This document shows positions 22,053 through 34,351 of a DNA stretch of 64,000 bases, piece after piece. The DNA is from Chamaecrista fasciculata (Eukaryota; Streptophyta; Magnoliopsida; Fabales; Fabaceae): NCBI GenBank assembly GCA_003254925.1, contig QANZ01044946.1, forward strand, positions 44,082-108,081, written 5' to 3'. How positions within the stretch are numbered: the stretch's first letter is position 1; each line of letters starts with the position of its first letter. The notes beneath the pieces were generated by a model. That model saw only the letters and a list, made by a program, of their open reading frames with translations, searched no databases and was not told the origin of the DNA. A program made the translations under genes and the position numbers.

Positions 22053-24996
22053 CTAATCCCATCTGATCTTGCACCCTCGTAAATGCAGTGTCTCTAGTAT
22101 TTCGGAAGAAAGCATGAACCTGAAAGATGCCTGTAGTTTGACCTTTTTAATTCGATCACAACAGCTTCTGAGGGCAAGTTCCAACCCTTTTAGTGTAGCT
22201 TCAACAAGATGGACCAGTTTGGCATCCTGAAGCCGTTTCAAATTTCCCATGAGAAGGCACAAAGCCATATCAGACACAGTACAATAGCTCACATTTATCT
22301 GCCATCATTATCACCAAGTTGAATTAGAAGTCACTTTTGACTTGCTTTTTATTTTAGAGGCTAGAAATTATTAGAAGCAATTAGGAATTAGGGGATACCT
22401 GACGCAAGTTCTGCGAGTAAAAAGCAATTGCACAGAAGCCTGAATCATCAATTCCTCCACAATGTTTCAAATCTAAATCTGCCAGTCTTCTGCAGTTCAC
22501 TGCAACCTGTTTTATACCCATACTAGTAATATTCACAAGTCCACGCATCTCCAGATCACAGAGTTCATCTAGATTACTAATGTACTCCATCCCTCTGTCT
22601 GTAATTCTATTGCAATATGACACATTGAGCTTGATTAATTTCTTGCAGCCACTAGTGAGTGCTGCTAGTCCATCATCTCCAATACATGCACAGCTGCAAC
22701 ATCAAAACAGAATTAACTGAACAGACTCACCTCTTTGTTCATAGCTTTGTAAAATCATGAAACAATATATTACATTGATTCTAAAATACAATTACCGGTA
22801 GAGATCAAGCTCGTTCAATTTTGGGAAGTTACAAGCCATATATGCCAATCCTATGTCGGTTATGTTGGTGCATAATCCTAACTTCAACCTCAGGAGTTCA
22901 GAACATCTTGATAGATACTTGAGTGCTGCATGAAAGAATAGCGACTCAAATATTGGAAAATTCTTCTCAGAATTAGTGATAGTTGTAAACGAAGCCTAAT
23001 TAATAAAAATAGACATTAACCAAAACAAATATACTCTTTTCAGATAGAACTTTCATAAATTTACCTCTGTCGTTGATGCCAGAGCAGTCAGTGAGATCAA
23101 GCTCCTCTAATAGCAAGCATCTGGATCCAAGATGATAAAGACTCTTCTCAGTCACCATCTCACATGATTCTAACTTTAGACAGACGAGGTTTGGGCAAGA
23201 GTCTGCTACAGCAGAGATGGCAATATCAGTGAGGAATCGACAGCACGTCAGATTGAGAATTTCCAATTTACTACGGCCATATACTAACTGCATGATTCCC
23301 ATGTTGGTGACTCCAATACATTTGCTTAAACCAATCTCCACTAAAGACTTGCAGTTGGCACCTATTGTCTGGAGGGTATGGTCAGAAACTTGAACACCAT
23401 CAATTCTGATTGTGCTCAGATTCTTTAAATTCTTCAAGCATTCAACAAGGGGTAACGAGAGCTCCTGTAATGATGCCCGACTTTTACATTTATATACAAC
23501 ATGTAATAGAATAAAATATTTAATCATAAATCATAAACAGCAAAAAATTCAAAATAAACTAACCAAGAGGCAATATCCTGCATCAATCTGCACAAGCCCA
23601 CTATGTCCATTAACTACGGATGTTAAACCAGATGAGCTTACACAATCACACCTTGATACATCAATTGCCTGCACTCCGTGAAAAATACACTAGTTAGCCC
23701 ATAATGCATACTTACTCGAACTTTATCAACTTTCAAAAAGTTGAAAGCACAAATTAAAGAACAGGCATAAATAGATCACCTTAAGAAGTGGGCATCCTTT
23801 GCCAAGACAGCGCAGTCCAACATCATCCACAAAAGAGCAGCCCACCATGACCAAAATCTCCAGCTTAGGCAGAGAAGCAATTGATTGCAAAGACTCACTC
23901 GTCACCTATGATGAGGTAAGATCTAAGTTTTATAATTTGAAGAAAAACTTCACATTCAACCTAAACATTCCTGCATATTTGTTGACTAATATCTAAGGAT
24001 GTAAAACAGAAAATAAGGAGTGTTAAAGCAAAATGTCGCTGTTTCTTCTCTATTCTCAATTGCACTTAAATCTTGAAATCGTATTACATATTCATTCTTC
24101 AATTACTGAATTTTCTTGGCAGTCCAACGAGTATTAAAGGACAGGGCCGGGATACCCAGTTCAGATATTAGTATCAACAATTTAAGAAGGAAATTTATTC
24201 AAAAAAATTGTATATATAACAGTCCTGTTGTACAGTATAGTTTACTAACTTACAATTATAGGCTATGTCTCTTGGATTCCATTCTATTAAATCTCCAACA
24301 GTTTGATTATTAATTAATTGAGCGAGAAAAAGCAAAACTAACCTTCAAGTATGAAATATCGAGAATCTTCAAATCCAAGCACTTTTTACAAAGAAGATCA
24401 ACACCCAGATCAGAAATCTCCAAGCACCACTTTAAACTGAGGCTCTCCAATTTGCTACATCCAACAGCAATCTTTGCCAAACCAACATCGGTGACCTCCA
24501 AGCACTTGTCCATCTTAAGCTCCCTTAACCCCGTGGCGTATGAAAGTGCAGCCGCCTCTCTGTCTCCAAATCCCCAACAATGTGAAACATCAATGGACTC
24601 TAACAAAGGACATGCCCTTATCAACATGGCCAAACCCGAATACCCCAACCCATTTGCCCGACAAAGTACCAACCTCCTTAGTCTTTTTGTCCAATTTAGT
24701 GAGCCCCGTCTTAGTATCATCGATACGGCTCCATCGTCGATCCGTGGGCACACCGAAAGGTCGAGTTTCTCAATGTTAGAGTATTTTTGAAGCAATCCGA
24801 GCACGAACTCGATACGGAGGATCCGGATTTGTCTCCTCGTAAACGATTCGGCTAGAAGAAAGTCCTTGCAAACAAGCCGACATGATTTCCGATCCGCGTC
24901 GGAGATGAGCTTGTCAAGAACGCGAACAAGCAAATCTTCGGTTAAGTGACAGAGCATAGATTGATTAGATTCAGAAAGCATTAACAAATTTTCCAA
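22053..24996 (-). CDS. F-box/LRR-repeat protein (SCF E3 ligase receptor)
   Basis: Seven exons (24996-24343, 23905-23780, 23668-23564, 23464-23065, 22925-22796, 22693-22399, 22298-22053) give 651 aa. An F-box lies near residues 14-55 (LTEDLLVRVLDKLISDADRK). About 18 cysteine-containing leucine-rich repeats follow, with the pattern LxxLxLxxCxxITDxGL. The C-terminus ends ILETLHLRGCKIRWD. F-box proteins dock to SKP1 in SCF ubiquitin ligases, and the LRR solenoid binds the substrate. Length and end sequence match the plant F-box/LRR-repeat protein 3 group, which in Arabidopsis includes the STOP1-degrading protein RAE1 (family knowledge; orthology not shown here). For exon 4, the acceptor at 23465 was preferred to an AG 15 bases upstream because only it keeps the frame. 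Confidence 0.95.
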
Positions 24997-25349
24997 ATCT
25001 TGGCAGCCGAAGAAATCGAAGTGGGAAAAAGGAAGAAAAATGAAATAAAGAAAAACAATACAGGGCTTAGATTTTGAAGATGGGGAATTAAAGGGAATGA
25101 ATTCATGGAAGGAGGATTTAGCTTAGGTGGGCACGAAGAGAAACAAGAGACGAAGATGAAGAAGAGGATGGTGGGTGGAAATGGAAAGCGTGAGGAATAA
25201 TCGGCGATGGGCTTCTTCCTCAGGGGGTTGGTTCATTGTGTCGGTGACTTCTGATTTGGAAAATCGGAGATTGATGAACGCAAGAAGAATCGCAGAGAAG
25301 GGAAAATGGTTATGGTGGTGAAAAGAGATGAAGAAAGAGAATAGCGAAA

Positions 25350-25378
25350 CAGAAAGAGAAAGAGAAAGAGAAAGAGAG
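25350..25378. repeat. GA-rich microsatellite (agaaag units)
   Basis: Several consecutive gaaaga hexamers lie upstream of the F-box/LRR gene. GA/CT tracts are common in plant 5' UTRs and promoters. No specific role is claimed. Confidence 0.7.
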
Positions 25379-25529
25379 TGTGCTTTTCTTTTCATGTACG
25401 GGCATGTCCAATATTGTACTACCCCTGCTTCCTTTTTCTATCATTACAGGATTTCAATTACACACTCCTTCACATTTTGTGTGGCGTGGCAAATGCTTAT
25501 TCGCCTGAAATTGCTTACACCATGTTGGC

Positions 25530-26063
25530 GAGGAAACCAACTATTTGATCCCTCCTTTTTTACACTTTTAACTATTTGGTCCCTACATTTTTGAAATAGA
25601 CTATTTGGTCCCTCAAAAATTAGAATTGTCTACTATTTAGTCCCTCATTTATCATAATCGTCAACTATCAGAAGTTAAATGCTTACATGACATCGTTAAA
25701 TGCCACTTTAGCATCCTAATAACCTAAATCAACCGAATCGGACCAACAAATACAACAAAATCGACCTAAAATTGAGTCAGACCCAAATATTTGTATTACG
25801 CGTGAAGCTTCCATAAGGTATAAATTATTGAATTATTCCCAAATCTCAAACCCTAGGTAGTTCCAAATAGTTAAATATGTAATATTTAGTGTGTTACATG
25901 TGCACTTAATAACCAGGTTGTCAGTGATGGTAACAGAGATAGGCTACAGGGACTAACGAGTTGACATTTTTAATTTTTAAGGGACCAAATAGTCTATTTC
26001 AAAAATGCAGGGATCAAATAGTTAAAAGTGTGAAAAAGGAGGGACCAAATAATAGGTTTCCTC
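25530..26063. mobile_element. Foldback MITE, 'aggaaacc...tatttggtccctcc' family, copy 1 (534 bp)
   Basis: The ends are gaggaaaccaactatttgat and its inverted counterpart, then multiple tttggtccct words in the left arm and agggaccaaa words in the right arm. The interior matches the element at 37283-37817 in inverse orientation and the length is almost identical. The flanks ccatgttgg and ccactttgg agree at 7 of 9 bases, a decayed 9-bp target duplication. Confidence 0.85.
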
Positions 26064-26388
26064 CCACTTTGGCCTCATTAACCAAAAACGCCCTTTGCCT
26101 TTACACTAATTAGATTTATCTTGCCCTCATAGCACACCCACTTTTATATAATTATGCAATATAATGATATTATAACTAACTCCTATTTTCAAACATACAC
26201 AATTACGTACATGAATTCATATATCATAAGTGGTGAGTTTGAGTTTTGTTTGTGTTTGTCTTCTTCTAAAAGATTCTGTTTGTTGATCATGTATGGAAAA
26301 TGCGAGGGCATTGTAGACATTATGCGATTAGCATGTGGGGGGGTTGGGGTGGGAATATTAATTGAGGATGTAGTGTTAATAAATTATT

Positions 26389-26745
26389 GGTCAAATTGCA
26401 CTTTTGGTTCCATAACTTTTGCTCAAGTATCAATTTGGTCCTATAACTTTTTTTGTTGCACTTTTGGTCTCATATCTTCGCAAAAAGTTGCAAATTTGGT
26501 CCCCTATCACTTTTGGCCCTATATCTTTTTGTCAGGTTGTAGAATTAGTCCTATATCTTTGCAAAAAGTTTCACCGCTAGTCCTACTTGATCCAAAGATA
26601 TGAGACCAATTCTGCACTTGACCCAAAAGATACGAGACCAATTATGCAACATGACCCAATGATATGGGACCAAAAGTGTAACACGAGACTAAATTTGCAA
26701 CTTGAGCAAAAAATATAGGACCAATAGTGCAACAAAAAAAGTGAN
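26389..26745. mobile_element. Foldback MITE, 'aaagtgcacttttggtccc' family, incomplete copy
   Basis: The left end ggtcaaattgcacttttggt and the internal words catatctt and caaaaagtt match the elements at 32226 and 42290. The right arm is interrupted at an N (26745), so the terminal bases are missing. An assembly join within the repeat is the simplest reason. Confidence 0.75.
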
Positions 26746-26927
26746 TTAATACTTTAATTTTCATACTTCACCACTCCCCATGCAGACGAGACACGTAGGT
26801 TGGAGATTGGAAAGCGATTCATGATAGGTTGATACGACAATGTACGATACACCTGTGGGGTACCAAATAGCACTGCCATCACTCACAACTTCACAAAGCA
26901 AGCACCGTACGTATATTAGTATATATA

Positions 26928-27405
26928 GGTTAAAAGGTCATTTTGATTCTAAATGTATGCCTTAATGTTCATTTTGATCCATTATATTTTAAAATGTTCA
27001 AATTGGTCCTAAATGTTTGCAAAATATTTCATTTTGGTCCCACCTATTGAATATGGTTTTTTTTCAAATTTAAACGTGACGAATTTAGAGTTACATATTG
27101 TTCTCGAAGAGTACTTTCTCTATCTAGTTGGAGCCGTCAGCAAATCATGTCAAATCGATCCTAAAAGTAGACCTCTCATTTTATGGTCAAACAAGGAAAG
27201 TTGATTATATCTCTCTCGTTTCAAATTCAAAAGTGACAAATTTACAGTTACGAGTTCCTCTTAACAAATCCTTTGAACTTGCAATGAGAGACGAGAGAAA
27301 TATGATCAAATTCAATAATTTGGGACCAAAATGAAACATTTTACCAATATTTAGACCAAAATAAACATAAAGGTATACATTTAGGACCAAAATAAACCTT
27401 TTACC
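26928..27405. mobile_element. Foldback MITE, 'ggttaaaaggtcattttg' family, copy 1 (478 bp)
   Basis: The left end ggttaaaaggtcattttgat and the right end aaataaaccttttacc are inverted copies. Internally there are repeated ttggtcc and ggaccaa words. It matches the element at 35811-36338. The flanks are both AT repeats, so a target duplication cannot be read cleanly. Confidence 0.8.
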
Positions 27406-27883
27406 TATATATATATATCTGATCTGAACTCAGATTGCAAAATGAATAACCAAAATCCAACAGCATTCCTCAACTTATCAATTCATATCATTTCTTCTTG
27501 TTTTTATATTAATAATATCACTATGAGATTGAGATAGGAACAAAATTATATGCCCCTTAAAGGAAAATATAAGATCAGAGTAATATCTACCAAAATAGAT
27601 CTCAGTATTTCATTTCACGTATCATTCATCTTCTCAGTATTCCCACCCCAGTCAAAATCACTTTCTTTTTTTTAAAAAAAGATTGCTGGGTCAATTTGGG
27701 AGTAAAGTCGTGTTCTAAAGATGAGCAGACATCTTTTTTTTCTTTGGTCAAAGAAACACAAGTTCAGTCTTTGAAATATGTTGTAATCAAGCTCAATTTT
27801 ACAGAATTGAAGAATAAAAAAAATGTAAAAATATTTACAAGTCATTGACTAATTATGGAGAAAATGAATTAAATACATATTCT

Positions 27884-27979
27884 GTGACGGGTCTAAGATT
27901 ATCTACGTTGCTTTGCTTTGATAATTATCATGTGACGGGTCTAAGATTATCTACGTTGCTTTGCTTTGATAATTATCAT
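27884..27979. repeat. Perfect 48-bp tandem duplication
   Basis: Two identical 48-base units starting gtgacgggtctaagattatc lie head to tail. They sit just left of a sequence resembling a retrotransposon primer-binding site, so they may be part of a decayed long terminal repeat. Confidence 0.95.
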
Positions 27980-28007
27980 GTAGAAAGACCTAACTCACCT
28001 TCCTACA

Positions 28008-28020
28008 TGGTATCAGAGCC
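28008..28020 (+). other. Primer-binding-site-like sequence (tggtatcagagcc) of a Copia/TRIM remnant
   Basis: tggtatcagagcc is complementary to the 3' end of plant initiator Met-tRNA and typical of Copia-type and TRIM elements directly after the 5' LTR. The preceding bases ...cctaca end in CA as an LTR should. No internal coding sequence or second LTR could be delimited. Confidence 0.5.
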
Positions 28021-28143
28021 ATCAAAGGAAGATGATTGCCTCATTATATATATAGAGTTACAAGACTCTTTAACCAAACAATGTAGGACTTCAACACTTT
28101 CTAACAAAAACAAAACTGCTACTGATAATTATCAAAGCTTCTG

Positions 28144-31100
28144 TTAACTTAAAAGTCCTCGCTTGTATAACTTATCACTGCCTTCGGCTGTTGATTGATT
28201 CATTATTGGGTGTGATTTCTTGAGATATTGATCTGCTGCTACATCATCAGATGCCATAACTGCATCAGCATTCCAATACCAAGGTTGAAGATAAGGTGAG
28301 TCAATATCATTCGTCGATGATGATGGATCAAGTATCACAGAACCCCAATCTCTTGTTCCAAGCTTTTGTTCCTTTATTCTTCTCCTCATCAACAATCCTC
28401 CCACGTCTTCTTTTCTCATCTCTGATACACTTTTCAGTATTGAAATACAAAGCAAAAGTGCCAATACTGCATCTTCTTCTGGTAATAATTCTACAACCAA
28501 TAGCCTCCAATTCAGTAAAGCCGTTGCTTTTCCATTTGGGTTCTCTTCTGTGAAACGCACTAGTGTTACAAAACCCTCATCATCCTCTTCTTCCTTTTGC
28601 TCTTCCTTCTTCGCTACTTGATACTGCATTTGCCTACCTTTCAATAGCTTCACCTGCAATTCATGACTCTGACTCTTTAGGCCAAGTTAAGAAAACTCTA
28701 TAGAGTATTGTTTTGATTAGAGAAAGTGTCCATTGTACCGATGACTCTGGAGATGTTTGGTTTTTCACACTAAAGCTGAGAGCTGACATGGAGAGTGATG
28801 ATTCCCACTGTATAATCAATTCATCTCCTGTTGAAAAGCACCATGCAGCTTTCCATTGTTCCCCTGGCTCTTTTGGTGTTGCAGTGGCAACCACCTTCTC
28901 TGTACTAGACAGAAACATATATATAGAAGCACAAATTATTTGAGATTGTTGGAGATTAGTGTATAGGATATATAGTATTTAATGTAGTTTGAATCATATC
29001 ATATGAACACTCTTCTTAAGAGATATTTCACAATTTCTCAAAAGATCAGGATACGACACTCCCCAAGATTAGATAAACTCTTCTTATGTGAAAAGATAAT
29101 TTTAGTAAAATAATCTGTCACCTTGTCTACACATGCCCATAAGGTTGAGGGAATCATCAATTTTGAACTGCAAAACTCACATTTATCTCCATTAGTTATA
29201 TTTCATTTTCACATCTTAACTTATATACTCTTAGCTCTTTTTTAATCTAGAAGTTTTATTTGACACACATGTATACTATTTACAAAACATACCAGGTGCT
29301 CTTCCAATGGAACCAGCCACATAAGACCAAGATCCTTCTCGTACCTCAATGATCCTATCTTCCCATTTCACAGTTGAAGGAGCTTCACCTCCTCTTCTCC
29401 AAAACCCTCCTCCTACCCTGTAATTCAAACACGCATTAATTATTAATAACGAATATAATAACCAAGTAACATAGGAGATTTTTGAAAGTTGACCTTATTC
29501 TAATGACAAAACACTCTCTCCCTGCATGATCAAGGACTGTGCGAGACAACCACCGGCCTTCTTGAGGGCGATAGCTATTCATTTTGAGAATCACATCCGA
29601 TATCATTGCCCCCGAATCATCTGTGACTCGATCTGGCACACATTTCAACAAGTAAGGAGCTTGAACTGGTGGGGTTATTGAAGCAACAACACTCACATGC
29701 TCACTGAGTTCCTTCTCCAAAGTCAGAGAATTGGCTCTCAGCAAATCATTCCATCGGAATATGTCACTCTCTCGGAGGCTGCTTCCTTTTACACAGATAC
29801 CACCATGACGACGACTCTCAATTATGATCCCTCTGGTCCCAAACTCACAGTAAAGCAGCCAAGCTTTTTCCCATGAATCAAAGGGGAAACTCGAGAAGGC
29901 TCTATCAAGCTTGAGCTGACAATGACACCTTACCACGCGGAAGCGTAGGAAGTCACGGTTTATATCCTTTTGCAATGCTTTCATACTCGAGTTAAGCTTC
30001 AGAAACACACACACCTGCAATGCAAATTCACACATTTTCACAATGTATTAATGAATTCGTAAATAATGCCACCTACAAAAATGATCATAAAATAACCTCG
30101 AGTAAGAATCTTGGAAGCATGGACTTGTATTTTGTATTGACGTCTATGTCTGAATCTTCCCAATACACTGGGGACTTGGCTATGGAAACTTGTTCCGATG
30201 AAAAAGCCACCCCACCACCAGCTTTTTCATAAGGTTGATTAAATGCACTGTCCCACAACTTCTTGGTTACTTCAATTTCTTCCTTCTTTGGGGTTTCCCA
30301 CAGACAAGCCACTTTCCACATATCACCCTCTAAGGCCAATGCTTTTAAATCTTCCATATACACTGTTGGGTAGCTCTGCTCCATTCATAATTTCAGAGTT
30401 ATTAGTAGTCTTAAAAGGAAACAAAAAAAGGAAGAAAAAAAAAAGTTACCAACAAGAAAACAAGTGGATGATTAATTGAGTATATCTATATATAGATGAT
30501 CAGGTTGATAAAATTGCTATCATACTGTAATGCACACATTTGATTTAAAACTAATTCTAACACAACAAGCTAAGTAACCAAAAAGCCTTGATGAGAATAA
30601 TCACAACCCACAATATTATAATTCAATTGTTTGATGGTAGTAAGTTAAACTACTGAGATAAATTTAAACTTTATTTCAATGTTTAAAATTGTTTTTGTAT
30701 TCATGCGTTGGAGTCATTGCACATTGATTGATCACAGAAAGCAAAAGGCAAGAGTGGATGAAAAGGAGAACAAGAAAGATAAACAATGATATGGATGGAC
30801 CATGACTCTGCAGGCTCAAAAGATAACATATAAAGAAACGAGAATTAATATTGAATATATGGAAGAAGCTACGTCGCTATTGCTTCCACCAACTACAAAT
30901 TAATTAAGAATTGCAACAAATGGAAGCAATGGCCAAAAACTTTATGAACGCACCTGGTGGGTCAGCCACATTAACATAATATCCGAAGTAGGTACCAAAT
31001 GGGAAGAAGACCCATCTGCTAACCTCTGCAACATATGCAAAAACGCCTTGTATCTCTGTCTCGCTGCTATTAAGTAGACGATTTCCGACCTATACGCCTC

Positions 31101-31812
31101 CGAGAACTTAAAGTACAAAAACTTAAGCCTTGTAACTTGCTTAAACAAATCATCATCGTCATTTGAAGCAACCACGATGTTGTTGTTTTTGGAATCCGAA
31201 TAATTGACCTCATTAATCTCGAATGATTCTGATGGGTATTTACGGTCCCAAATTTCCCTGCATCTCAACAAAGCGTACTCTTCATTCTCTTCGTCGAAGA
31301 TGGTGGGTTTCCCAATGAGTCTCGAGAATCTTGTTTCACAGTATTGCTTGTAACTCACCTGAACCAGTTCAAAAATTAGTTTTTTTATTTTCTTTATCTC
31401 AAGTAAGAAAGTAAAGGAAGGATTTTGAATATTGCATACCGGGTTTAATGTGTGACAGAACCAAACCCAGTGGACATCTAAGGGAGGAAGAATCATGGGA
31501 AGGGTTGAAGATGAATGGGAGAGAATCAGATCAGAAATCAAGGGCATCCAGAATTCATGATACCTGAAAAAACCCAAATCAGGTGAAGAAGAAGGCAGCA
31601 CGAGAAGATGAGACGAGACGAGATGAGAGAAATTGAAACCTTCGGATGGAATGGAGGAGAGTGGGAGTGTGGTGAAGCCAGTGAGAGTCGGAGACAGTTC
31701 TCAGGAGCTGAATATTTCGTCTGGCAGCCGAGACGAGATCAATTCCGAGACGTATGGCGAGAATTTCGGGAATATCGCTGAGACCTCTCGTTGAAATCCC
31801 GGATTCAGACAT
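28144..31812 (-). CDS. Glycine-rich-domain-protein-like (GRDP, DUF1399) gene with a frameshift near the 3' end
   Basis: Seven exons are read: 31812-31640, 31563-31440, 31358-30954, 30375-30097, 30014-29494, 29417-29293 and 28899 onward. The first part holds the DUF1399 region (DVHWVWFCHTLNP, MLMWLTHQ, SYPTVYMEDL). Then come a C2-like or beta-rich middle (SYRPQEGRWLSRTVLDHAGR) and the conserved C-terminal block. In the last exon the first frame ends at a TGA (28663-28661) after LTWPKESES, giving 621 aa. The conserved continuation (QVKLLKGRQMQYQV ... LRD-type WGSVILDPSS ... SPYLQPWYWNADAVMAS) lies one frame over and runs to 28144. An uninterrupted gene would be about 793 aa. Family members act in development and salt/osmotic response (family knowledge). 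I see neither the long Gly-rich tail nor an RRM. Either a sequence error or a damaged allele. Confidence 0.85.
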
Positions 31813-32225
31813 TATGAAACGTAGGAAAGGAAACGAATGAAGAGTCACAAGTGGAATGGACGACAAAGAGCATTAAACGAGTGAGATTTGGGAAGCGTTG
31901 AAAACATGTCGTCGTTTTGGGTGAGAAGGAACAAATACGAAGGGGAAAGCAAAGAATAAATGAGAGACCCGAGTTTAAGGTGGTTAAACGTGGACACGTG
32001 TAAGTAACGCTACGAATTATGCTTTTCAAGCAAGTGACATTATGGATGTATCATGTATGGATTGTGTCGGGATCCAGATTAGCTTGGATCATTCTATTCC
32101 ATTACTCTCTTTTGCTAACTCACCTTTTTAATCATCACTTCACTTCGGCGCCACCGATTAACCAAAGCCAAATCTAATCTCATCTTTAATTTGCTACTCC
32201 TTTTTTTTTTTACTAATTTTATTTA

Positions 32226-32613
32226 GGCTAAAGTGCATTTTTGGTCCTGTAACTATTGCTAAGGTCTCAATTTGGTCCCATAACTTTTGTTGTTAAACTT
32301 TTGGTCTCATATCTTTGGGTCATGTTGCAGAATTGATCTCATATATTTTGGTCAGATTGCAGAATTTGTCTCATATATTTGGGTCAGATGAAGAATTGGT
32401 CCCATATATTTGGATCAGGTAAGATTGACGGTGAAACTTTTTGTAAAAATATGAGACCAATTCTGTAACCTGATCAAAAGATATGGGACCTAAAGTGATA
32501 CGGGACCAAATTTGTAACTTTTTGAAAACATGAGACCAAAAGTATAACAAAAAAAGTTATAGGACCAAATTGAGACCTTAGTAAAAGTTATAGGACTAAA
32601 AGTGCATTTGACC
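32226..32613. mobile_element. Foldback MITE, 'ggctaaagtgcatttttggtcc' family, with perfect 9-bp TSD (388 bp)
   Basis: The ends are ggctaaagtgcatttttggt and the inverted form of ggtcaaatgcacttttagtc. The 9-bp string ttttattta flanks both sides (32217-32225, 32614-32622). Nine-base duplications are the mark of Mutator-like elements. The inside is a series of ggtcccatatctttgg words, reversed in the right half. Confidence 0.9.
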
Positions 32614-33461
32614 TTTTATTTAAATGATGTGGATCACCTCCTCACCTGCTCTTATTTTGGTTAATCTGGTTTGTAGCCGCCTGTGGCCTGGATAATTAAG
32701 TCCGCATTTTATAATTGGATAAAGATAGAATTAGTTCATTCGCTGTCATTTGATTTAATCATTTATGACTCGTACTCCTCCAAATGCATTATTTTAGTTT
32801 GTACTAATGAATCTGTTGACAAGGCACACCCACATGGGACTTGCCTGGTTCATCCATTATATAACAGACAATGACATCAAGGACTCGCTTATAATGATAA
32901 TCTAAGCTCTGGCAGCATTTCTGTTTTCATTTAGTTACATTAAATTTTTAAAATGATTTATCATTAAATTATAATCAAATAATGAATACTTATTTAAAAG
33001 TACTAAGTTAATTGTAAATGTAATCAAAATTTATATAAAATTAGTTTTTGGGGAAAGGAGTTTACATTTTATTTTTCAATCATTACTTATGTTGGGTAAA
33101 ACCATATAGAATTTAGTACGAAATATATTCCACAAAATGCAACATTTTGGTGGAGATGAACTGCTAGTTAATGCTTGGTTTGGTTTAAGGTTGAATTGAA
33201 TGAGATGGAATGTAGTAATAATTGAAGACGAAAACAAGAGAAGACATGAGAGATTTCATGAATGATTGAGTTTATAGGAATCACGTGGAAGCATGTGAGC
33301 GATAGCTACAGAAGATGGTGCAGATGTTAGTGAGTGATTCGGTGCCCAAAATGGCCCACTCATACTCATATTTTGAAGACACGATTTGGACGTTATTCTT
33401 GTCATCCTCTGCCTTTCACAACCCACTTTCTGCTACTTTCTTCATACATAGTTATAGCATC

Positions 33462-33511
33462 AAAATGTATATACTTCCCAAACGCAAATCGACCAAAAAA
33501 TGTATATACTT
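33462..33511. repeat. Micro-insertion (20 nt) between 15-bp direct repeats
   Basis: aaaatgtatatactt occurs at 33462-33476 and 33497-33511. The 20 bases between them end in TCGACC before the A-run shared with the right repeat. The form is the same as the other A-tailed micro-insertions. Confidence 0.65.
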
Positions 33512-33549
33512 TCTTCATCCTAAATATTTTATATTTTGGTTAATTTTAC

Positions 33550-34351
33550 TAGGGGTGGCAAATAGTTGGGTTGGATTGTAAATGGTTGGGTCATAAATGA
33601 GTCATTGACCGACTTATTTATGACCCATTTATATTTTTTAAATGGGTCAACCCTTAATTTTATGGGTCATGACCCATTTAAAAAATATAAATGCAATTGC
33701 AAAATTAGAATAATTTTTAAATTATTCAAATTTAAGACTAAATAGTATTATTTTTTCAGATTTTGGACTGATTTGCAATTTCCACCTTTTTCATATTTTA
33801 AAAATTATATTTTAACCCCAATTATTTTTTAAAATTTTCATTTTAGTCCTAAAATATCATGATCTAGGGACTTTTTTGTAAATTGTGAAAATATTTAGGG
33901 TCATTATGTAAATTTTGTAAAAAAATTGCAAAATTCATCTTCCTTCCACTAAACTTACGGTTTAGTGGGACTAAAATGCAATTTTTTTCCTAATTTAGGA
34001 CTAATCTGTAATTTTACTTTTTTCCAATATTTTTTAAAATTATAATTTTGGTCCAAATTTTTTTTATAATTTTTATTTGTGTCCTTAAATATTATGGTTT
34101 AGGAACTTTTTTGTAAATTTTGAAATTATTTGGAGAGAATTTTGTAATTTTTGCAAAAACTTATGAAATTCATACCTCATATTATGAAACTACATGATTT
34201 TGATACACATTTGAGTTGGGTTGAGTAAAATCCAACCCAATCCAAATTTAATAGGTCAATTTTGGACCTAACTTATCTTGACCCATTATTTAATTGGGTT
34301 GAGTTAGTTAATTTTGTAGTTGAGTTGATTGGGTTGAGATTGTCAACCGTA
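33550..34351. mobile_element. Decayed hAT-like foldback element, about 800 bp
   Basis: The left end taggggtggcaaatagttgg and the right end gagattgtcaaccgta are imperfect inverted repeats. The arms repeat gggtcataaatg and gacccattta words that pair with each other. A clean 8-bp target duplication is not visible, so the boundaries are approximate. Confidence 0.6.

Noticed and set aside
28144..28300. Missing Gly-rich tail and RRM of the GRDP-like gene located further downstream
   Set aside because: After the stop at 28144 there is no Gly-rich or RRM-like frame before the LTR-like sequence; some family members end here.
28660..28715. A small intron that would repair the GRDP-like frame
   Set aside because: The only frame-restoring GT-AG pair would be about 43 nt, below usual plant intron size, and would remove the conserved LTWPK segment.
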